DNA of 64,000 bases. Source: Methyloligella sp. GL2 (GTDB lineage Bacteria; Pseudomonadota; Alphaproteobacteria; Rhizobiales; Methyloligellaceae). Made by a program: the position numbers and the translations under genes. The notes beneath the pieces were generated by a model. The model worked only from the letters and a program-made list of their open reading frames with translations, was not told the origin of the DNA and searched no databases. The stretch is from NCBI RefSeq assembly GCF_013341275.1, contig NZ_CP054476.1:558001-622000 (forward strand). The letters run 5' to 3'. Below, in pieces: positions 1 through 8,556 of this stretch (the stretch's first letter is position 1; every line of letters starts with the position of its first letter).

Positions 1-108
1 AATGTACGAACGGCCGGGCGACCAGGGCCGCTGACCCGCAAGATCGGCGCGGCGGTGGAACGGCGCATGCCGGCGATGGAAGCCCGGGCTGCTTGCGTTA
101 TGCCATAA
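1..108 (+). CDS. mtgA: C-terminal end of a probable monofunctional peptidoglycan transglycosylase (partial)
   Basis: An open frame enters from the left edge and gives 35 residues before TAA at 106-108. The segment AGRPGPLTRKI followed by an Arg/Ala-rich stretch and a terminal Cys-Val-Met-Pro resembles the C-terminal tail of alphaproteobacterial MtgA, which polymerises lipid II at the inner membrane. The conserved alphaproteobacterial order mtgA-rpmF supports this, since rpmF starts 117 bases downstream. The glycosyltransferase domain lies outside the window, so the call rests on the tail and the context only. Confidence 0.5.
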   Translation, partial: NVRTAGRPGPLTRKIGAAVERRMPAMEARAACVMP

Positions 109-225
109 GGTTTTCGGGGCGTCAGTTTCGCGCGCCGGCCCGATTGCCAGTGCCGGCGATTGCCACTATAAGGGCACTCAGAATTTCCCCGGCCCGTGCC
201 GGGATGATGTTTTAGGATAAAAATC

Positions 226-411
226 ATGGCTGTTCCGAAGAGAAAAGTGACGCCCATGCGGCGCGGCAACCGGCGCTCGCACGATGCTCTGAACGCTCCT
301 GCCTATATCGAGGACAAGGACACGGGCGAGCTGCGGCGTCCGCATCATATCGATCTGAAGTCGGGCCGGTATCGCGGCCGTCAGGTGATCGAGGTCAAGG
401 AAGAGGCGTAA
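226..411 (+). CDS. rpmF: 50S ribosomal protein L32
   Basis: This 61-residue basic protein has the family N-terminus [21 protein letters not shown] and the alphaproteobacterial ending with [10 protein letters not shown]32 is a small component of the large ribosomal subunit. Length and start agree with the family; no zinc-binding Cys pair is present, as expected for the alphaproteobacterial form. A short hairpin follows the stop. Confidence 0.98.
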   Translation: MAVPKRKVTPMRRGNRRSHDALNAPAYIEDKDTGELRRPHHIDLKSGRYRGRQVIEVKEEA

Positions 412-414
412 AGC

Positions 415-430
415 CGGGCCCATAGGCCCG
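415..430 (+). other. Short hairpin after rpmF
   Basis: CGGGCC at 415-420 and GGCCCG at 425-430 form a 6-bp stem around the loop CATA, just downstream of the rpmF stop. No T-run follows, so it may modulate readthrough into the next gene rather than terminate. Confidence 0.35.
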
Positions 431-456
431 AACTTCTAGGAGATACGGGGGCGTAG

Positions 457-912
457 ATGGTTGTCGTGGAGCCGCATCACAATGGCGGAAATCGGCGACA
501 GTCCTCGTCCGTCTCCTGGTTCAGCTTCGTCCCGCTTCTGCTCATTGTTGTGCTGCTTTATGCGGTGCTGGTGATGATCGGCGCCGATTTTGCTGCGCCT
601 ATCTTCGACATTCCGCTGCCCTCCGGCGGCAGCTGGGCGTTCACCGTGAGTGACGCGGTGATGACGCTCGCCTTGTTTCTGCTGTTCGTCGAGATCCTGA
701 AAGCCACCAAAACCGGAGGCAATTCGGTGATCGACCATGCGCTGTCGATGATCGTGTTCGTGCTTTGCCTGGTGCTGTTTCTGGTCTGGCCGGCGGCCGC
801 CACCTCGCTGTTCTTCCTGATCACGGTGATCGCGCTGATCGACGTGGTGGCCGGGTTCTCGGTCACGATCCGCGCCGCGCGGCGCGACTATGCCTTCGGC
901 GGCGACGCGTAA
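457..912 (+). CDS. Conserved four-helix inner-membrane protein, function unknown
   Basis: The 151-residue product has four clear hydrophobic segments: about residues 22-43 (FVPLLLIVVLLYAVLVMIG), 63-85, 93-110 and 112-131. It begins with a short polar tail and ends with a basic cytoplasmic segment. The pattern suggests a small integral membrane protein of an uncharacterised alphaproteobacterial family. It lies 45 bases after rpmF on the same strand and may be co-transcribed. No catalytic motif is visible, and I assign no function. Confidence 0.8.
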   Translation: MVVVEPHHNGGNRRQSSSVSWFSFVPLLLIVVLLYAVLVMIGADFAAPIFDIPLPSGGSWAFTVSDAVMTLALFLLFVEILKATKTGGNSVIDHALSMIVFVLCLVLFLVWPAAATSLFFLITVIALIDVVAGFSVTIRAARRDYAFGGDA

Positions 913-1115
913 CGGCTTTGCGCCTTCGGCCCTGCCGATTGCCTTTGCGAGAATTCTCGACAATTCGAAAGATCATAGAAAGCGGGCGTAAACCACGCTG
1001 CGCGTAAGCGGCGTTTCGGTTCGAATTTTAGCGGAATACAGCCGTTTTCGGGTGCCTTCCCACCGCCTTGATTCTGCCCTTGTTAAGGGTTCCCCGGCTA
1101 GCCTCCCGGTCAAGC

Positions 1116-2984
1116 ATGCACGCGGAAATACGCGGCAAATACGGCGTTGGGGCAGTTAACGGGAATTGGGGCGGTCTCTTGAATAGCTCGTCGAAAGAGT
1201 ATGCCGACCGGCTGGCGTCTGAGCGCGAGACGTCACGCGACAAGACGCATAAAGAGCCATTCAAAATCGCCGGCGAGGGGCGGCCGCTCAATGTCGAGGA
1301 TGTCCTCGATAGCATGGACGAGACGGTCTATCGCTGGAATGTCGAGACCGACGAGATGTCGTGGGCGAGCAATGCCGCCTCGGTGCTCGACGTTCCCGAT
1401 ATGAGCGAAATGACCAGCGGCCGTGCTTTCGTGCTGCGCGTCGATGCCGATCAGGCCGGGGAGCGGTTCGATGCGATGACCGGGGCCGGCCCCGCAATTC
1501 CCAACAGCACATTCCGCTACCGGACCTCCTACCGCTTCCTGCCCGAGGGGCGCCGCGGCACCAAGGCGCGCTGGCTGGAGGAGGTCGGGCTCTGTCAGCT
1601 CGGACCGGAGGGAAAGCTGGCCTTCGTGCAGGCGACGCTCCGGGTGGTCGACGATTGGAGCGAAAAGGAACAGCGGCTGCATTTCCTGAGCAGCCATGAC
1701 GAGCTCACCGGGCAGCTCAACCGTACCCGGCTGACCGAGCAGCTCTCAGAGCTTTTGGCGAATCCGCGGCCAGGCGGCAGCCAGGCGGCGTTTCTTTTGA
1801 TCGCGGTCAACGATCTTTCCCTCATCAACGAGACTTACGGTTTCGATATCGGCGATCAGGTGATCGCGGTGGTCGGGCGGCGCCTGGCGCGGGTGGTGCG
1901 CGGCAAGGACCGGGTCGGCCGTTTCGCCTCGAACAAATTCGGCATTCTGCTAGATAACTGTCCGGGCCAGGGAATTGCGCTGATCGCCCGGCGGATCATG
2001 GCGATCATCGCCGATCACGCGATCGAGACCAGCTCCGGTGCGGTCACGGCGACGGTGTCGATCGGCGCTGTGCGGTTGCCCGAAGATGCCAGCAACGCCC
2101 AGCTTGCCAGCGGTCGGGCGCTCCAGGCGCTGGAGCAGGCGCGGCGCAGCCGCAGCGACCATTTCCTGATCTATCAGCGTTCGGAGCGGCGCGAATCGGA
2201 GCGCCGCCGTGCGGCGGAGCTGGCCGACGAGATCGTCAGCGCCTTGAACGACCGGCGCATGTTGCTGGCGCTGCAGCCAATCGTCCGCTCTAAGACCCGC
2301 GAGGTGGTTTCGTATGAGGGGCTACTGCGGGCCCGCAAGCTGGATGGCTCGGTACTGCCGGCCGGGGATTTCGTCGACGTGGCGGAGCAATTCGGGCTGA
2401 CCAAGCTGCTCGATGTGCGGGTGCTGGAGCTGATCTGCGAGATCGCCAAGCAGCAGCCCTATGTGCGGCTTGCGATCAATGTGTCGCCCTCAGCGGTGGG
2501 CGACAAGAACTGGATGGCCGCTTTCGAGGCGATGGCCAAGGTCAATCCGTCGATCCCGGAGCGGTTGACCATCGAGGTGACGGAAGAGGCTGCGATCGGC
2601 GATTTGGAGGCGACGGCGCAATTCTTCGCCGCGCTGAAGCGCTTCGGTTGCAAGATCGCGCTGGACGGGTTCGGCACCGGCTATAGCTCGTTCCGGCATT
2701 TGCGCACGCTCGGCATCGATATGGTGAAGATCGATTCTTCGTTCATCGAGAGCCACACGGCGCGGGCCGCGGAAGGCAGCTTCGTGCGGACCTTGGTGGA
2801 TCTTGCCGGCAATCTCGGTCTTGAGACCGTCGGCGAGGGGGTGATGGACGAGACCACTGCCGATTTTCTCGAGCGGGTCGGCATCACCTATATGCAGGGC
2901 TATTTCTTCGGCGGGCCGGAATTGGTCGAAATCGGCGGCGGGCGACCCCAGCTGCGCTTCGACCGGGACTCCAGAGCGCGCTAA
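1116..2984 (+). CDS. PAS-like / degenerate GGDEF / EAL domain protein (cyclic-di-GMP signalling family)
   Basis: An N-terminal PAS-like region (about residues 60-180) precedes a GGDEF domain beginning at SHDELTGQLN (about 192) and an EAL domain (about 385-615). The GGDEF signature is replaced by RFASNKFGIL (about 268), so diguanylate cyclase activity is unlikely. In the EAL domain YEGLLR, INVSP, EVTEE, VKID and the Gln of MQGYF are kept, but the metal-binding DDFGTGYSS reads DGFGTGYSS, losing one Asp. The protein may therefore be a c-di-GMP or GTP sensor rather than an enzyme; this is inference. The frame is open back to a TTG at 1068; I chose ATG 1116, without a convincing ribosome site. The stop overlaps that of convergent phaR by two bases. 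Confidence 0.85.
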   Translation: MHAEIRGKYGVGAVNGNWGGLLNSSSKEYADRLASERETSRDKTHKEPFKIAGEGRPLNVEDVLDSMDETVYRWNVETDEMSWASNAASVLDVPDMSEMTSGRAFVLRVDADQAGERFDAMTGAGPAIPNSTFRYRTSYRFLPEGRRGTKARWLEEVGLCQLGPEGKLAFVQATLRVVDDWSEKEQRLHFLSSHDELTGQLNRTRLTEQLSELLANPRPGGSQAAFLLIAVNDLSLINETYGFDIGDQVIAVVGRRLARVVRGKDRVGRFASNKFGILLDNCPGQGIALIARRIMAIIADHAIETSSGAVTATVSIGAVRLPEDASNAQLASGRALQALEQARRSRSDHFLIYQRSERRESERRRAAELADEIVSALNDRRMLLALQPIVRSKTREVVSYEGLLRARKLDGSVLPAGDFVDVAEQFGLTKLLDVRVLELICEIAKQQPYVRLAINVSPSAVGDKNWMAAFEAMAKVNPSIPERLTIEVTEEAAIGDLEATAQFFAALKRFGCKIALDGFGTGYSSFRHLRTLGIDMVKIDSSFIESHTARAAEGSFVRTLVDLAGNLGLETVGEGVMDETTADFLERVGITYMQGYFFGGPELVEIGGGRPQLRFDRDSRAR

Positions 2985-3652
2985 TCGGAGCGCCGGGAGA
3001 GTTCTTCCAGCCGCGCCTGCATCGCCGACAATTCGGATTTCAGGTTTTCGATCTCGTGCTTGGCTTTCCGTTTGACCGGCTTGCCGGTCTCCGGCTGCTT
3101 GGCGGATTTGGTGGCGGCGGCGCATTCCGGTGCGGCGCCATTTTCGCTCTTGGCTGATGAATTGGCCGGCGCCTCGGTCGTGGTGTCGCCGGACGGGAAA
3201 GGCGTGAACAGGCCGAGCGCGTGCTCGAAGGTCTCGAAATTTTTCCGCACCTGATCTTGCATTGCATCAAATGCGGCGGTGCCGAAGACGTTAGCGTATT
3301 TGCTGCGGTATTCGTCCTGCTGCTTGGTCAGGGTATCGAGGCTGTATTCCAGATAGGACGGTACCAGGCGCTGAATGCTGTCGCCGTAGAAACGGATCAG
3401 CTGGCGCAGGAACGGAATCGGCAGAAGGTTCTGCCCGCGGCTCTCCTGCTCGACGATGATCTGGGTCAGCACCGCATGGGTGAGATCCTCACCCGTTTTG
3501 GCATCGAAAACCACGAAGTCCTTCTCCGAGCGCACCATCTCGGCGAGGTCCTCGAGCGTCACATAAGTGCTGGTATCGGTGTTGTAGAGTCGACGATTAG
3601 CGTACTTCTTGATGATTACCGGCCGACCGTCCTGATCGTTATCACGTGCCAC
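2981..3652 (-). CDS. phaR: Polyhydroxyalkanoate synthesis repressor PhaR
   Basis: The N-terminal DNA-binding domain is clear: IIKKYANRRLYNTDTSTYV, then the PHB accumulation regulatory domain to about residue 120. The C-terminal third is low complexity and Lys/Ala/Glu rich and ends in a predicted coiled coil (EIENLKSELSAMQARLEEL). PhaR of this type binds PHB granules and represses phasin genes and itself, releasing DNA when polymer accumulates. The start is GTG, supported by an AGGAG ribosome site on the minus strand. It diverges from phaA-phaB, the usual alphaproteobacterial arrangement. Confidence 0.96.
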   Translation of the reverse strand: MARDNDQDGRPVIIKKYANRRLYNTDTSTYVTLEDLAEMVRSEKDFVVFDAKTGEDLTHAVLTQIIVEQESRGQNLLPIPFLRQLIRFYGDSIQRLVPSYLEYSLDTLTKQQDEYRSKYANVFGTAAFDAMQDQVRKNFETFEHALGLFTPFPSGDTTTEAPANSSAKSENGAAPECAAATKSAKQPETGKPVKRKAKHEIENLKSELSAMQARLEELSRRSD

Positions 3653-3863
3653 GATTCTTGCTCCTAGCCCCGGTCTTATCGCGCCGGGAGCCTACCCTTA
3701 CCGCACATGCGAAATACCTATCACGTTCTTTGTGCAGGGCACTAGGGGCTTTGCCATAGCGTTAAGCGGGACAATAGCCGGTTTGACAGGGCGCCTATAA
3801 GTTCCGTATCGACCCGTCCGAAACCTGCGGTATATGGTGGGGCCCAATAACTTGGAGAGTGGG
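3653..3863. promoter_or_regulatory. Divergent phaR/phaA control region
   Basis: These 211 noncoding bases must hold both promoters. A short imperfect palindrome, CGCA-CA-TGCG at 3702-3711, lies about 50 bases upstream of phaR and could be a regulator site. PhaR autoregulation is known in the family, but no verified operator can be pointed to here. Confidence 0.4.
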
Positions 3864-5048
3864 ATGAAAGACGAAGAGATTGTCATTGCTGGTGCGGCCC
3901 GTACGCCCATCGGCTCTTTCAACGGGGCCTTGTCGTCCCTTTCGGCTCATAAGCTCGGCGAAGTCGCGATCCGCGCCGCTCTGGAACGGGCCGGCGTCGA
4001 TGCCAAGGACGTGGAAGAGGTTATTCTCGGGCAGGTGCTGACCGCCGGCCACGGGCAGAACCCGGCGCGGCAGGCCGCCATTGCCGCCGGCGTGCCGGAG
4101 GACGCGACCGCCTGGGGCGTCAATCAGGTCTGCGGCTCGGGGCTTCGCGCTGTGGCGCTCGGCTCGCAGCAGATCATGACCGGCGATAGCGGAATCGTGG
4201 TCGCGGGCGGCCAGGAGAGCATGAGCCAGTCGGCCCATTGTGCGCATCTGCGCTCCGGCGTGCGCATGGGCAATGCGACGCTGGTCGACACCATGATCTC
4301 CGACGGTCTGTGGGATGCCTTCAACGACTATCACATGGGCATCACCGCGGAGAACGTGGCGCGGCAGTGGCAGATCACCCGCGAGCAGCAGGACGAGTTC
4401 GCGGTGAATTCCCAGAACAAGGCCGAGGCCGCGCAGAAGGCCGGCAAGTTCAAGGACGAGATCGCCCCGGTGACGATCAAGACCCGCAAGGGCGAGACCG
4501 TTGTGGAGGATGACGAGTACATCCGCTACGACGCCAATCTTGCCGACATGCAGAAGCTGCGCCCGGCCTTCGACCGCAATGAGGGCACGGTGACGGCGGG
4601 CAATGCCTCGGGCATCAATGACGGCGCCGCGGCCGTGGTGCTGATGTCGGCCGCCGAAGCGGCCAAGCGCGGTGTCGCTCCGCTAGCCCGGATCGTTTCC
4701 TGGGCGCAGGCGGGTGTCGATCCCTCGCTGATGGGCTCCGGTCCGATCCCGGCCTCGCGCAAGGCGCTGGAAAAGGCCGGCTGGTCGCCGAACGAGCTCG
4801 ATCTGATCGAGGCCAACGAGGCTTTCGCGGCGCAGGCTTGCGCGGTGAACAAGGATCTCGGCTGGGACGTCTCCAAGGTGAACGTCAATGGCGGCGCCAT
4901 CGCGCTCGGCCATCCGATCGGCGCCTCGGGCGCCCGTGTCCTGATCACGCTGATCCACGAGATGCAGCGTCAGGATGCGAAAAAGGGTCTCGCCACCTTG
5001 TGCATCGGCGGCGGCATGGGTATTGCCATGTGCGTTGCGCGGGACTGA
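3864..5048 (+). CDS. phaA: Acetyl-CoA C-acetyltransferase (beta-ketothiolase)
   Basis: This 394-residue thiolase condenses two acetyl-CoA to acetoacetyl-CoA, the first step of PHB synthesis and of the ethylmalonyl-CoA pathway. Visible motifs are [11 protein letters not shown] at the N-terminus, the nucleophilic Cys in [35 protein letters not shown] and the C-terminal catalytic Cys in [10 protein letters not shown] start at ATG 3864 rather than the ATG at 3834 because it begins the thiolase fold and has GGAGAG just upstream. phaB follows after 136 bases that contain a terminator-like hairpin. Confidence 0.97.
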   Translation: MKDEEIVIAGAARTPIGSFNGALSSLSAHKLGEVAIRAALERAGVDAKDVEEVILGQVLTAGHGQNPARQAAIAAGVPEDATAWGVNQVCGSGLRAVALGSQQIMTGDSGIVVAGGQESMSQSAHCAHLRSGVRMGNATLVDTMISDGLWDAFNDYHMGITAENVARQWQITREQQDEFAVNSQNKAEAAQKAGKFKDEIAPVTIKTRKGETVVEDDEYIRYDANLADMQKLRPAFDRNEGTVTAGNASGINDGAAAVVLMSAAEAAKRGVAPLARIVSWAQAGVDPSLMGSGPIPASRKALEKAGWSPNELDLIEANEAFAAQACAVNKDLGWDVSKVNVNGGAIALGHPIGASGARVLITLIHEMQRQDAKKGLATLCIGGGMGIAMCVARD

Positions 5049-5075
5049 TCGGGCGAAATCAGCCTAGACGAACGA

Positions 5076-5110
5076 CGCCTGGGAGTGTTTCGCTTCCAGG
5101 CGCTTGTTTT
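5076..5110 (+). terminator. Terminator-like hairpin between phaA and phaB
   Basis: A 10-bp stem (5076-5085 with 5093-5102, one G-T pair) encloses the loop TGTTTCG and is followed by CTTGTTTTTG. This is a good intrinsic terminator shape in the phaA-phaB gap, implying partial termination or a separate phaB promoter. Confidence 0.7.
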
Positions 5111-5184
5111 TGCCGCTCCCGGCGGCAACACGGTTGTGGACTGCAAAAACACGTCGGCGAACGGGCCGGACAAGGGAGGAAACA

Positions 5185-5910
5185 ATGGGACGCGTCGCTT
5201 TGGTGACCGGTGGAACGCGCGGTATTGGCGAGGCCATCTGCATCGCGCTGAAAGAGGCGGGCTATAACGTTGCGGCGAGCTATGCCGGCAACGACCAGGC
5301 CGCCAACGAATTCAAAGAGCGGACGGGGATCCCCGTCTTCAAATGGGATGTCGGCGACTTCACCGCGTGCGAGCAGGGCGTGGTCGAGGTGGAGAACCAA
5401 GTCGGGCCGATCGAGATTCTGGTCAACAATGCCGGCATCACCAAGGATGCGCCGCTGCACCGGATGACCCATGAGCAGTGGTCCGACGTGATCCGCACCA
5501 ACCTGGATTCCATGTTCAACATGACGCGCCAGGTGATCAACGGCATGCGCGAGCGGGGCTTCGGCCGCATCATCAACATCTCGTCGATCAACGGCCAGAA
5601 GGGCCAGGCGGGCATCGCCAATTACTGTGCCGCCAAGGCCGGCGATCTGGGCTTCACCAAGACGGTGGCGCTGGAGAATGCCAAGAAGGGCATCACCTGC
5701 AACGCGATCGCGCCGGGCTATGTGAACACCGAGCTTCTGGCCAATGTGCCCGAAGAGGTGATGCAGAAGGCGATCCTGGCCCATATCCCGACCGGGCGCT
5801 TGGGCGAGGCCGATGAGGTGGCGCGCTGCGTGGCCTTCCTCGCCGCCGACGAAGCGGCCTGGATCACCGGCTCGACGCTGTCCATCAATGGCGGCCAGTA
5901 CATGATCTAG
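5185..5910 (+). CDS. phaB: Acetoacetyl-CoA reductase (NADPH)
   Basis: This 241-residue short-chain dehydrogenase reduces acetoacetyl-CoA to (R)-3-hydroxybutyryl-CoA, the monomer for PhaC and an ethylmalonyl-CoA pathway intermediate. The cofactor motif TGGTRGIGEAI is at residues 8-18, NNAGIT in the middle, the catalytic Ser/Tyr/Lys in ISSINGQ and YCAAKAG, and the C-terminal NGGQYM is typical of PhaB. I chose ATG 5185, preceded by GGGAGGAAAC, over an upstream in-frame ATG at 5104 that lies inside the hairpin/T-run. Confidence 0.97.
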   Translation: MGRVALVTGGTRGIGEAICIALKEAGYNVAASYAGNDQAANEFKERTGIPVFKWDVGDFTACEQGVVEVENQVGPIEILVNNAGITKDAPLHRMTHEQWSDVIRTNLDSMFNMTRQVINGMRERGFGRIINISSINGQKGQAGIANYCAAKAGDLGFTKTVALENAKKGITCNAIAPGYVNTELLANVPEEVMQKAILAHIPTGRLGEADEVARCVAFLAADEAAWITGSTLSINGGQYMI

Positions 5911-5911
5911 G

Positions 5912-5928
5912 GGACGCCTCTGGCGTCC
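5912..5928 (+). other. Hairpin directly after the phaB stop
   Basis: GGACGCC (5912-5918) and GGCGTCC (5922-5928) form a perfect 7-bp stem with a 3-base loop starting one base after the stop codon. It may protect or end the phaB transcript; no T-run follows. Confidence 0.4.
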
Positions 5929-5931
5929 GAA

Positions 5932-6034
5932 CCTCTCCCTTTGGGAGAGGTCGGTCCGAAGGACCGGGTGAGGGGTTAGGGACTCTCGTTCGTCATCTCC
6001 CCCTCACCCAACCCTCTCCCCACAGGGGAGAGGG
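5932..6034. repeat. REP-like palindromic repeats (CCTCTCCC type)
   Basis: CCTCTCCC-TTT-GGGAGAGG at 5932-5950 is followed by GGTCCGAAGGACC and GGGTGAGGGG. A second, oppositely oriented copy runs from about 6000 (CCCTCACCC, then CTCTCCCCacaGGGGAGAG). The same type recurs at 8366-8560. Such elements are common in intergenic regions of alphaproteobacteria. They lie between the convergent phaB and cupin genes. Confidence 0.7.
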
Positions 6035-6084
6035 CGTAGACTGTGCCACGCAAGGTCGTGCGAGCTATTTTCTCTTTTGCGTCA

Positions 6085-6162
6085 TGCCCGGGCGAAGACC
6101 CGGGCATCCAGAGCGGCAAACTCTGAGCGCGTTGTCCTGGATTGCCGGGTCAAGCCCGGCAA
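6085..6162. repeat. Pair of TGCCCGGG/TTGCCGGG palindromic repeats
   Basis: TGCCCGGG-cgaaga-CCCGGGCA (6085-6106) and TTGCCGGG-tcaag-CCCGGCAA (6142-6162) are two 8-bp hairpins flanked by TCAT/ATGACG. This resembles a dispersed intergenic palindrome family frequent in Hyphomicrobiales. They could act as bidirectional terminators for the convergent genes. Confidence 0.65.
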
Positions 6163-6176
6163 TGACGCAAGAGGTG

Positions 6177-6635
6177 CTATCGCGAAGGCTCCCAGCCTTC
6201 CGGGGCGAGTTCGAACCCTTCGAAGTCGAAGCCGGGTGCGACGGTGCAGCCGACCAGCACCCAGTCGCCCATGGGCTCGGCCTTCTGCCAGGCATGGGCG
6301 GGAACGACCGCTTGCGGCATCTCGCCGAGCGGCCAGTTCGGCCCTAGGTGAATAGTGGCTGCTTCGCCTTCCTCATGGATGGTCAGGCGCAAGGAGCCGC
6401 CGCCATACCAATGCCAGGCTTCCGCGGCGTCGACCTTGTGCCAGCGGGAGCTCTCTCCCTTCTTCAGAAGAAACAGGATCGCCGTGGAGTGGGCGCGCGG
6501 ATGGCTCTCCGGGTGATCGCGGAAGGTCTCGCGGAAATGCCCGCCTTCGGGGTGCGGCTCAAGCTGGAACAGGGCGATCACGTCATCGGCGGCCATCTGG
6601 CTCACCGGCTTTTCGACGGTCATGTCGGTGCTCAT
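6177..6635 (-). CDS. Cupin-fold protein of the DUF985 family
   Basis: The 152-residue protein carries DUF985/cupin_5 features: ALFQLEPHPEGGHFRET near the N-terminus, AILFLLKKGESSRWHKVDA in the middle, and MPQAVVPAHAWQKAEP with GCTVAPGFDFEGFEL near the end. These proteins form a single-domain beta-barrel of unsettled function, possibly metal or sugar binding. The frame is open far upstream, but that part overlaps gloB in another frame. ATG 6635 lies two bases after the gloB stop, so the two are probably translated from one mRNA. Confidence 0.85.
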   Translation of the reverse strand: MSTDMTVEKPVSQMAADDVIALFQLEPHPEGGHFRETFRDHPESHPRAHSTAILFLLKKGESSRWHKVDAAEAWHWYGGGSLRLTIHEEGEAATIHLGPNWPLGEMPQAVVPAHAWQKAEPMGDWVLVGCTVAPGFDFEGFELAPEGWEPSR

Positions 6636-6637
6636 GT

Positions 6638-7408
6638 CTAGAAACGATCCTTGCGGCGGCGGATTTCGGCGAAGACCTGGTCGAGAGGGGCGCCCTCCAG
6701 CCCCAGGTTCTTCTGGATGGCCGGACTGTCGGGGCGGAGGAAGGGATTGGCGGCGAGCTCGGCCCCCATGGTGGTGGGCAGAGTGGGCCTTCCTTCGGCG
6801 AGCAGCGCTGCGACCTCGCGGGCGCGGTCCTGCAAGGCTTCGTTCTCCGGCTCGATGGTGAGCGCGAAGCGGGCATTGGCGCCGGTATATTCGTGGCCGC
6901 AATAGATCGCGGTCTCCGGCGGCAGCTTGCGCAGCTTGGCCAGCGACGACCACATCATCTTCGCGTCGCCCTCCAGCAGCTTCCCGCAGCCGAGCGAGAA
7001 GATGGTGTCGCCGACGAAGACGGCACGCTCCTCCGGGAAATAGTAGCTGATGTGTCCCTTCGTGTGCCCGGGGTTTTCGATGACTTGCGCTTTCAGGCTG
7101 CCGACATCCACCTCGTCGCCTTCCTTCACGGCGATATCGATGCCCGGAATATCCGCCTTCTCGGCGGCGGGGCCGACGATGATGCAGCCGGTCTGCTTCT
7201 TCAGCTGCACATTGCCGGCGGTGTGATCGTAGTGGTGATGGGTGATCAGGATATGGGTCAAAACCCAGTTCTTCTCCCGCAGCGCGGCCATGACCGCCTC
7301 GCCGTCGGGGGCGTCGATGGAAGCGGTGGCCTCGGTCTTCGGATCGTGGATCAGAACGCCGAAATTGTCGCTTCGCGCCGGGAATTGGTAAATCTCCATG
7401 CCTGGCAT
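6638..7408 (-). CDS. gloB: Hydroxyacylglutathione hydrolase (glyoxalase II)
   Basis: This 256-residue metallo-beta-lactamase-fold enzyme hydrolyses S-lactoylglutathione to lactate and glutathione in methylglyoxal detoxification. The dinuclear metal motif THHHYDHTAGN, later metal ligands in NPGHTKGHISYY and VGDTIFSLGCGK, and CGHEYTGANARFAL are all present. Length matches the family. It is divergent from a methyltransferase gene, a common alphaproteobacterial pairing. ATG 7399 is an alternative start three codons inside. Confidence 0.96.
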   Translation of the reverse strand: MPGMEIYQFPARSDNFGVLIHDPKTEATASIDAPDGEAVMAALREKNWVLTHILITHHHYDHTAGNVQLKKQTGCIIVGPAAEKADIPGIDIAVKEGDEVDVGSLKAQVIENPGHTKGHISYYFPEERAVFVGDTIFSLGCGKLLEGDAKMMWSSLAKLRKLPPETAIYCGHEYTGANARFALTIEPENEALQDRAREVAALLAEGRPTLPTTMGAELAANPFLRPDSPAIQKNLGLEGAPLDQVFAEIRRRKDRF

Positions 7409-7586
7409 AAATGGTCCTTAGTTGTGTTGCCTGCCCCGCCGCTTCGAGCTGCGGCCTCCCGTGTATGCGCTTTGCTCATACATTTCGCGTATGGCTCGGG
7501 TCGCCGCAGGGCCGAATCCTAACATCTCGGCCCTGGAAGGCGAAGCGGCGCGACGGGACCTGCGAAGCGAAGCGGATCGAGCAACC

Positions 7587-8351
7587 ATGCGTGTGGATGT
7601 CGTAGATCTCCGGGAATTTTACACATCGCCCCTGGGGCATGTGGTGAAGCGGCTGCTGGGTCCGCGCTTGCGCGCGCGCTGGGGCGATTTGCAGGGCATG
7701 CATGTGTTCGGGCTCGGCTATTGCTCGCCCTATCTAGGCCAGTTCCGCGACGAGGCGGCGACACTCGGCGCGCTGATGCCGGCGCGGCAGGGGGTGATCT
7801 CCTGGCCCAATCCGGGGCCGCGCCAGAGCGTGCTGGTGGAGGAGGACGATCTGCCGCTGCTCGACGGCACCGCCGACCGCATCCTGATCGCCCATCTTCT
7901 GGAATCGGCGGACGATCCCGAAGCGGTGCTGCGCGAGGCCTGGCGGGTTCTGGCGCCGCATGGGCGGCTCTTGGTGATCGCGCCATATCGCACCGGGCTT
8001 TGGGCGCGGGTGGAGAACACGCCGTTCGGCTTCGGGCGTCCGTTCAGTCGTACCCAGCTGGCAAAGCTCTTGAAGGATGCCGGCTTCACGCCGGAAGGCT
8101 GGCAGCATGCGCTTTATATGCCGCCGTTCAATTGGCGCTTCCTGCTGCGCTGGTGCCTGTTCTGGGAACGGCTCGGCCTGGTGCTGTGGCCGGCCTTCTC
8201 CGGCGTGATCATGGTGGAGGCGACCAAGCTGGTTTATGGCGGGGTGCCGGAGAAGTCGCTCCGCCGCCGGGCCGGACGTCTGATTCCGGTGCCGGCCGCG
8301 CCGGCCGTGGCGCCGTTCGGCAAGAATGCGCGGTCGCGCTCGCCGGAGTAA
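7587..8351 (+). CDS. Class I SAM-dependent methyltransferase (gloB-linked family)
   Basis: The 254-residue product has a methyltransferase type 11 core: VFGLGYCSPYLGQF as a degenerate SAM-binding loop, LPLLDGTADRILIAHLLE (motif II) and EAWRVLAPHGRLLVIAPYR. The C-terminal part is basic and Pro/Ala rich. The frame opens at 7422, but I start at ATG 7587 because RVDVVDLREFYTSPLGHVV is where family resemblance begins. The substrate is unknown. Divergence from gloB recurs in alphaproteobacteria. Confidence 0.8.
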   Translation: MRVDVVDLREFYTSPLGHVVKRLLGPRLRARWGDLQGMHVFGLGYCSPYLGQFRDEAATLGALMPARQGVISWPNPGPRQSVLVEEDDLPLLDGTADRILIAHLLESADDPEAVLREAWRVLAPHGRLLVIAPYRTGLWARVENTPFGFGRPFSRTQLAKLLKDAGFTPEGWQHALYMPPFNWRFLLRWCLFWERLGLVLWPAFSGVIMVEATKLVYGGVPEKSLRRRAGRLIPVPAAPAVAPFGKNARSRSPE

Positions 8352-8370
8352 GGTCGGGGCACGGCCTACT

Positions 8371-8556
8371 CCCTCCCCCTGGAAGGGGGAGGGTCGGGGT
8401 GGGCGTCTCATCATCCACCCGTCGCGCTGCAGATTTGACCCCCCTCTAACTCCCCCCTTTTAGGGGGGAGGACCTGCCCGTGCCTGTGTGGTTCTCCGGG
8501 TACAAACCCCCCTCACCCGGATGCTGCGCATCCGACCTCTCCCCGCCGGGGAGAGG
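8371..8556. repeat. Three GC-rich palindromic repeats between convergent genes
   Basis: Three hairpins are stacked here: CCCTCCCCCT-gga-AGGGGGAGGG (8371-8393), CTCCCCCCT-ttt-AGGGGGGAG (8450-8470) and CCTCTCCCC-gcc-GGGGAGAGG (8536-8556), the last preceded by CCCCTCACCC. They are the same family as at 5932-6034 and lie between the methyltransferase and metW, which converge. Confidence 0.7.
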
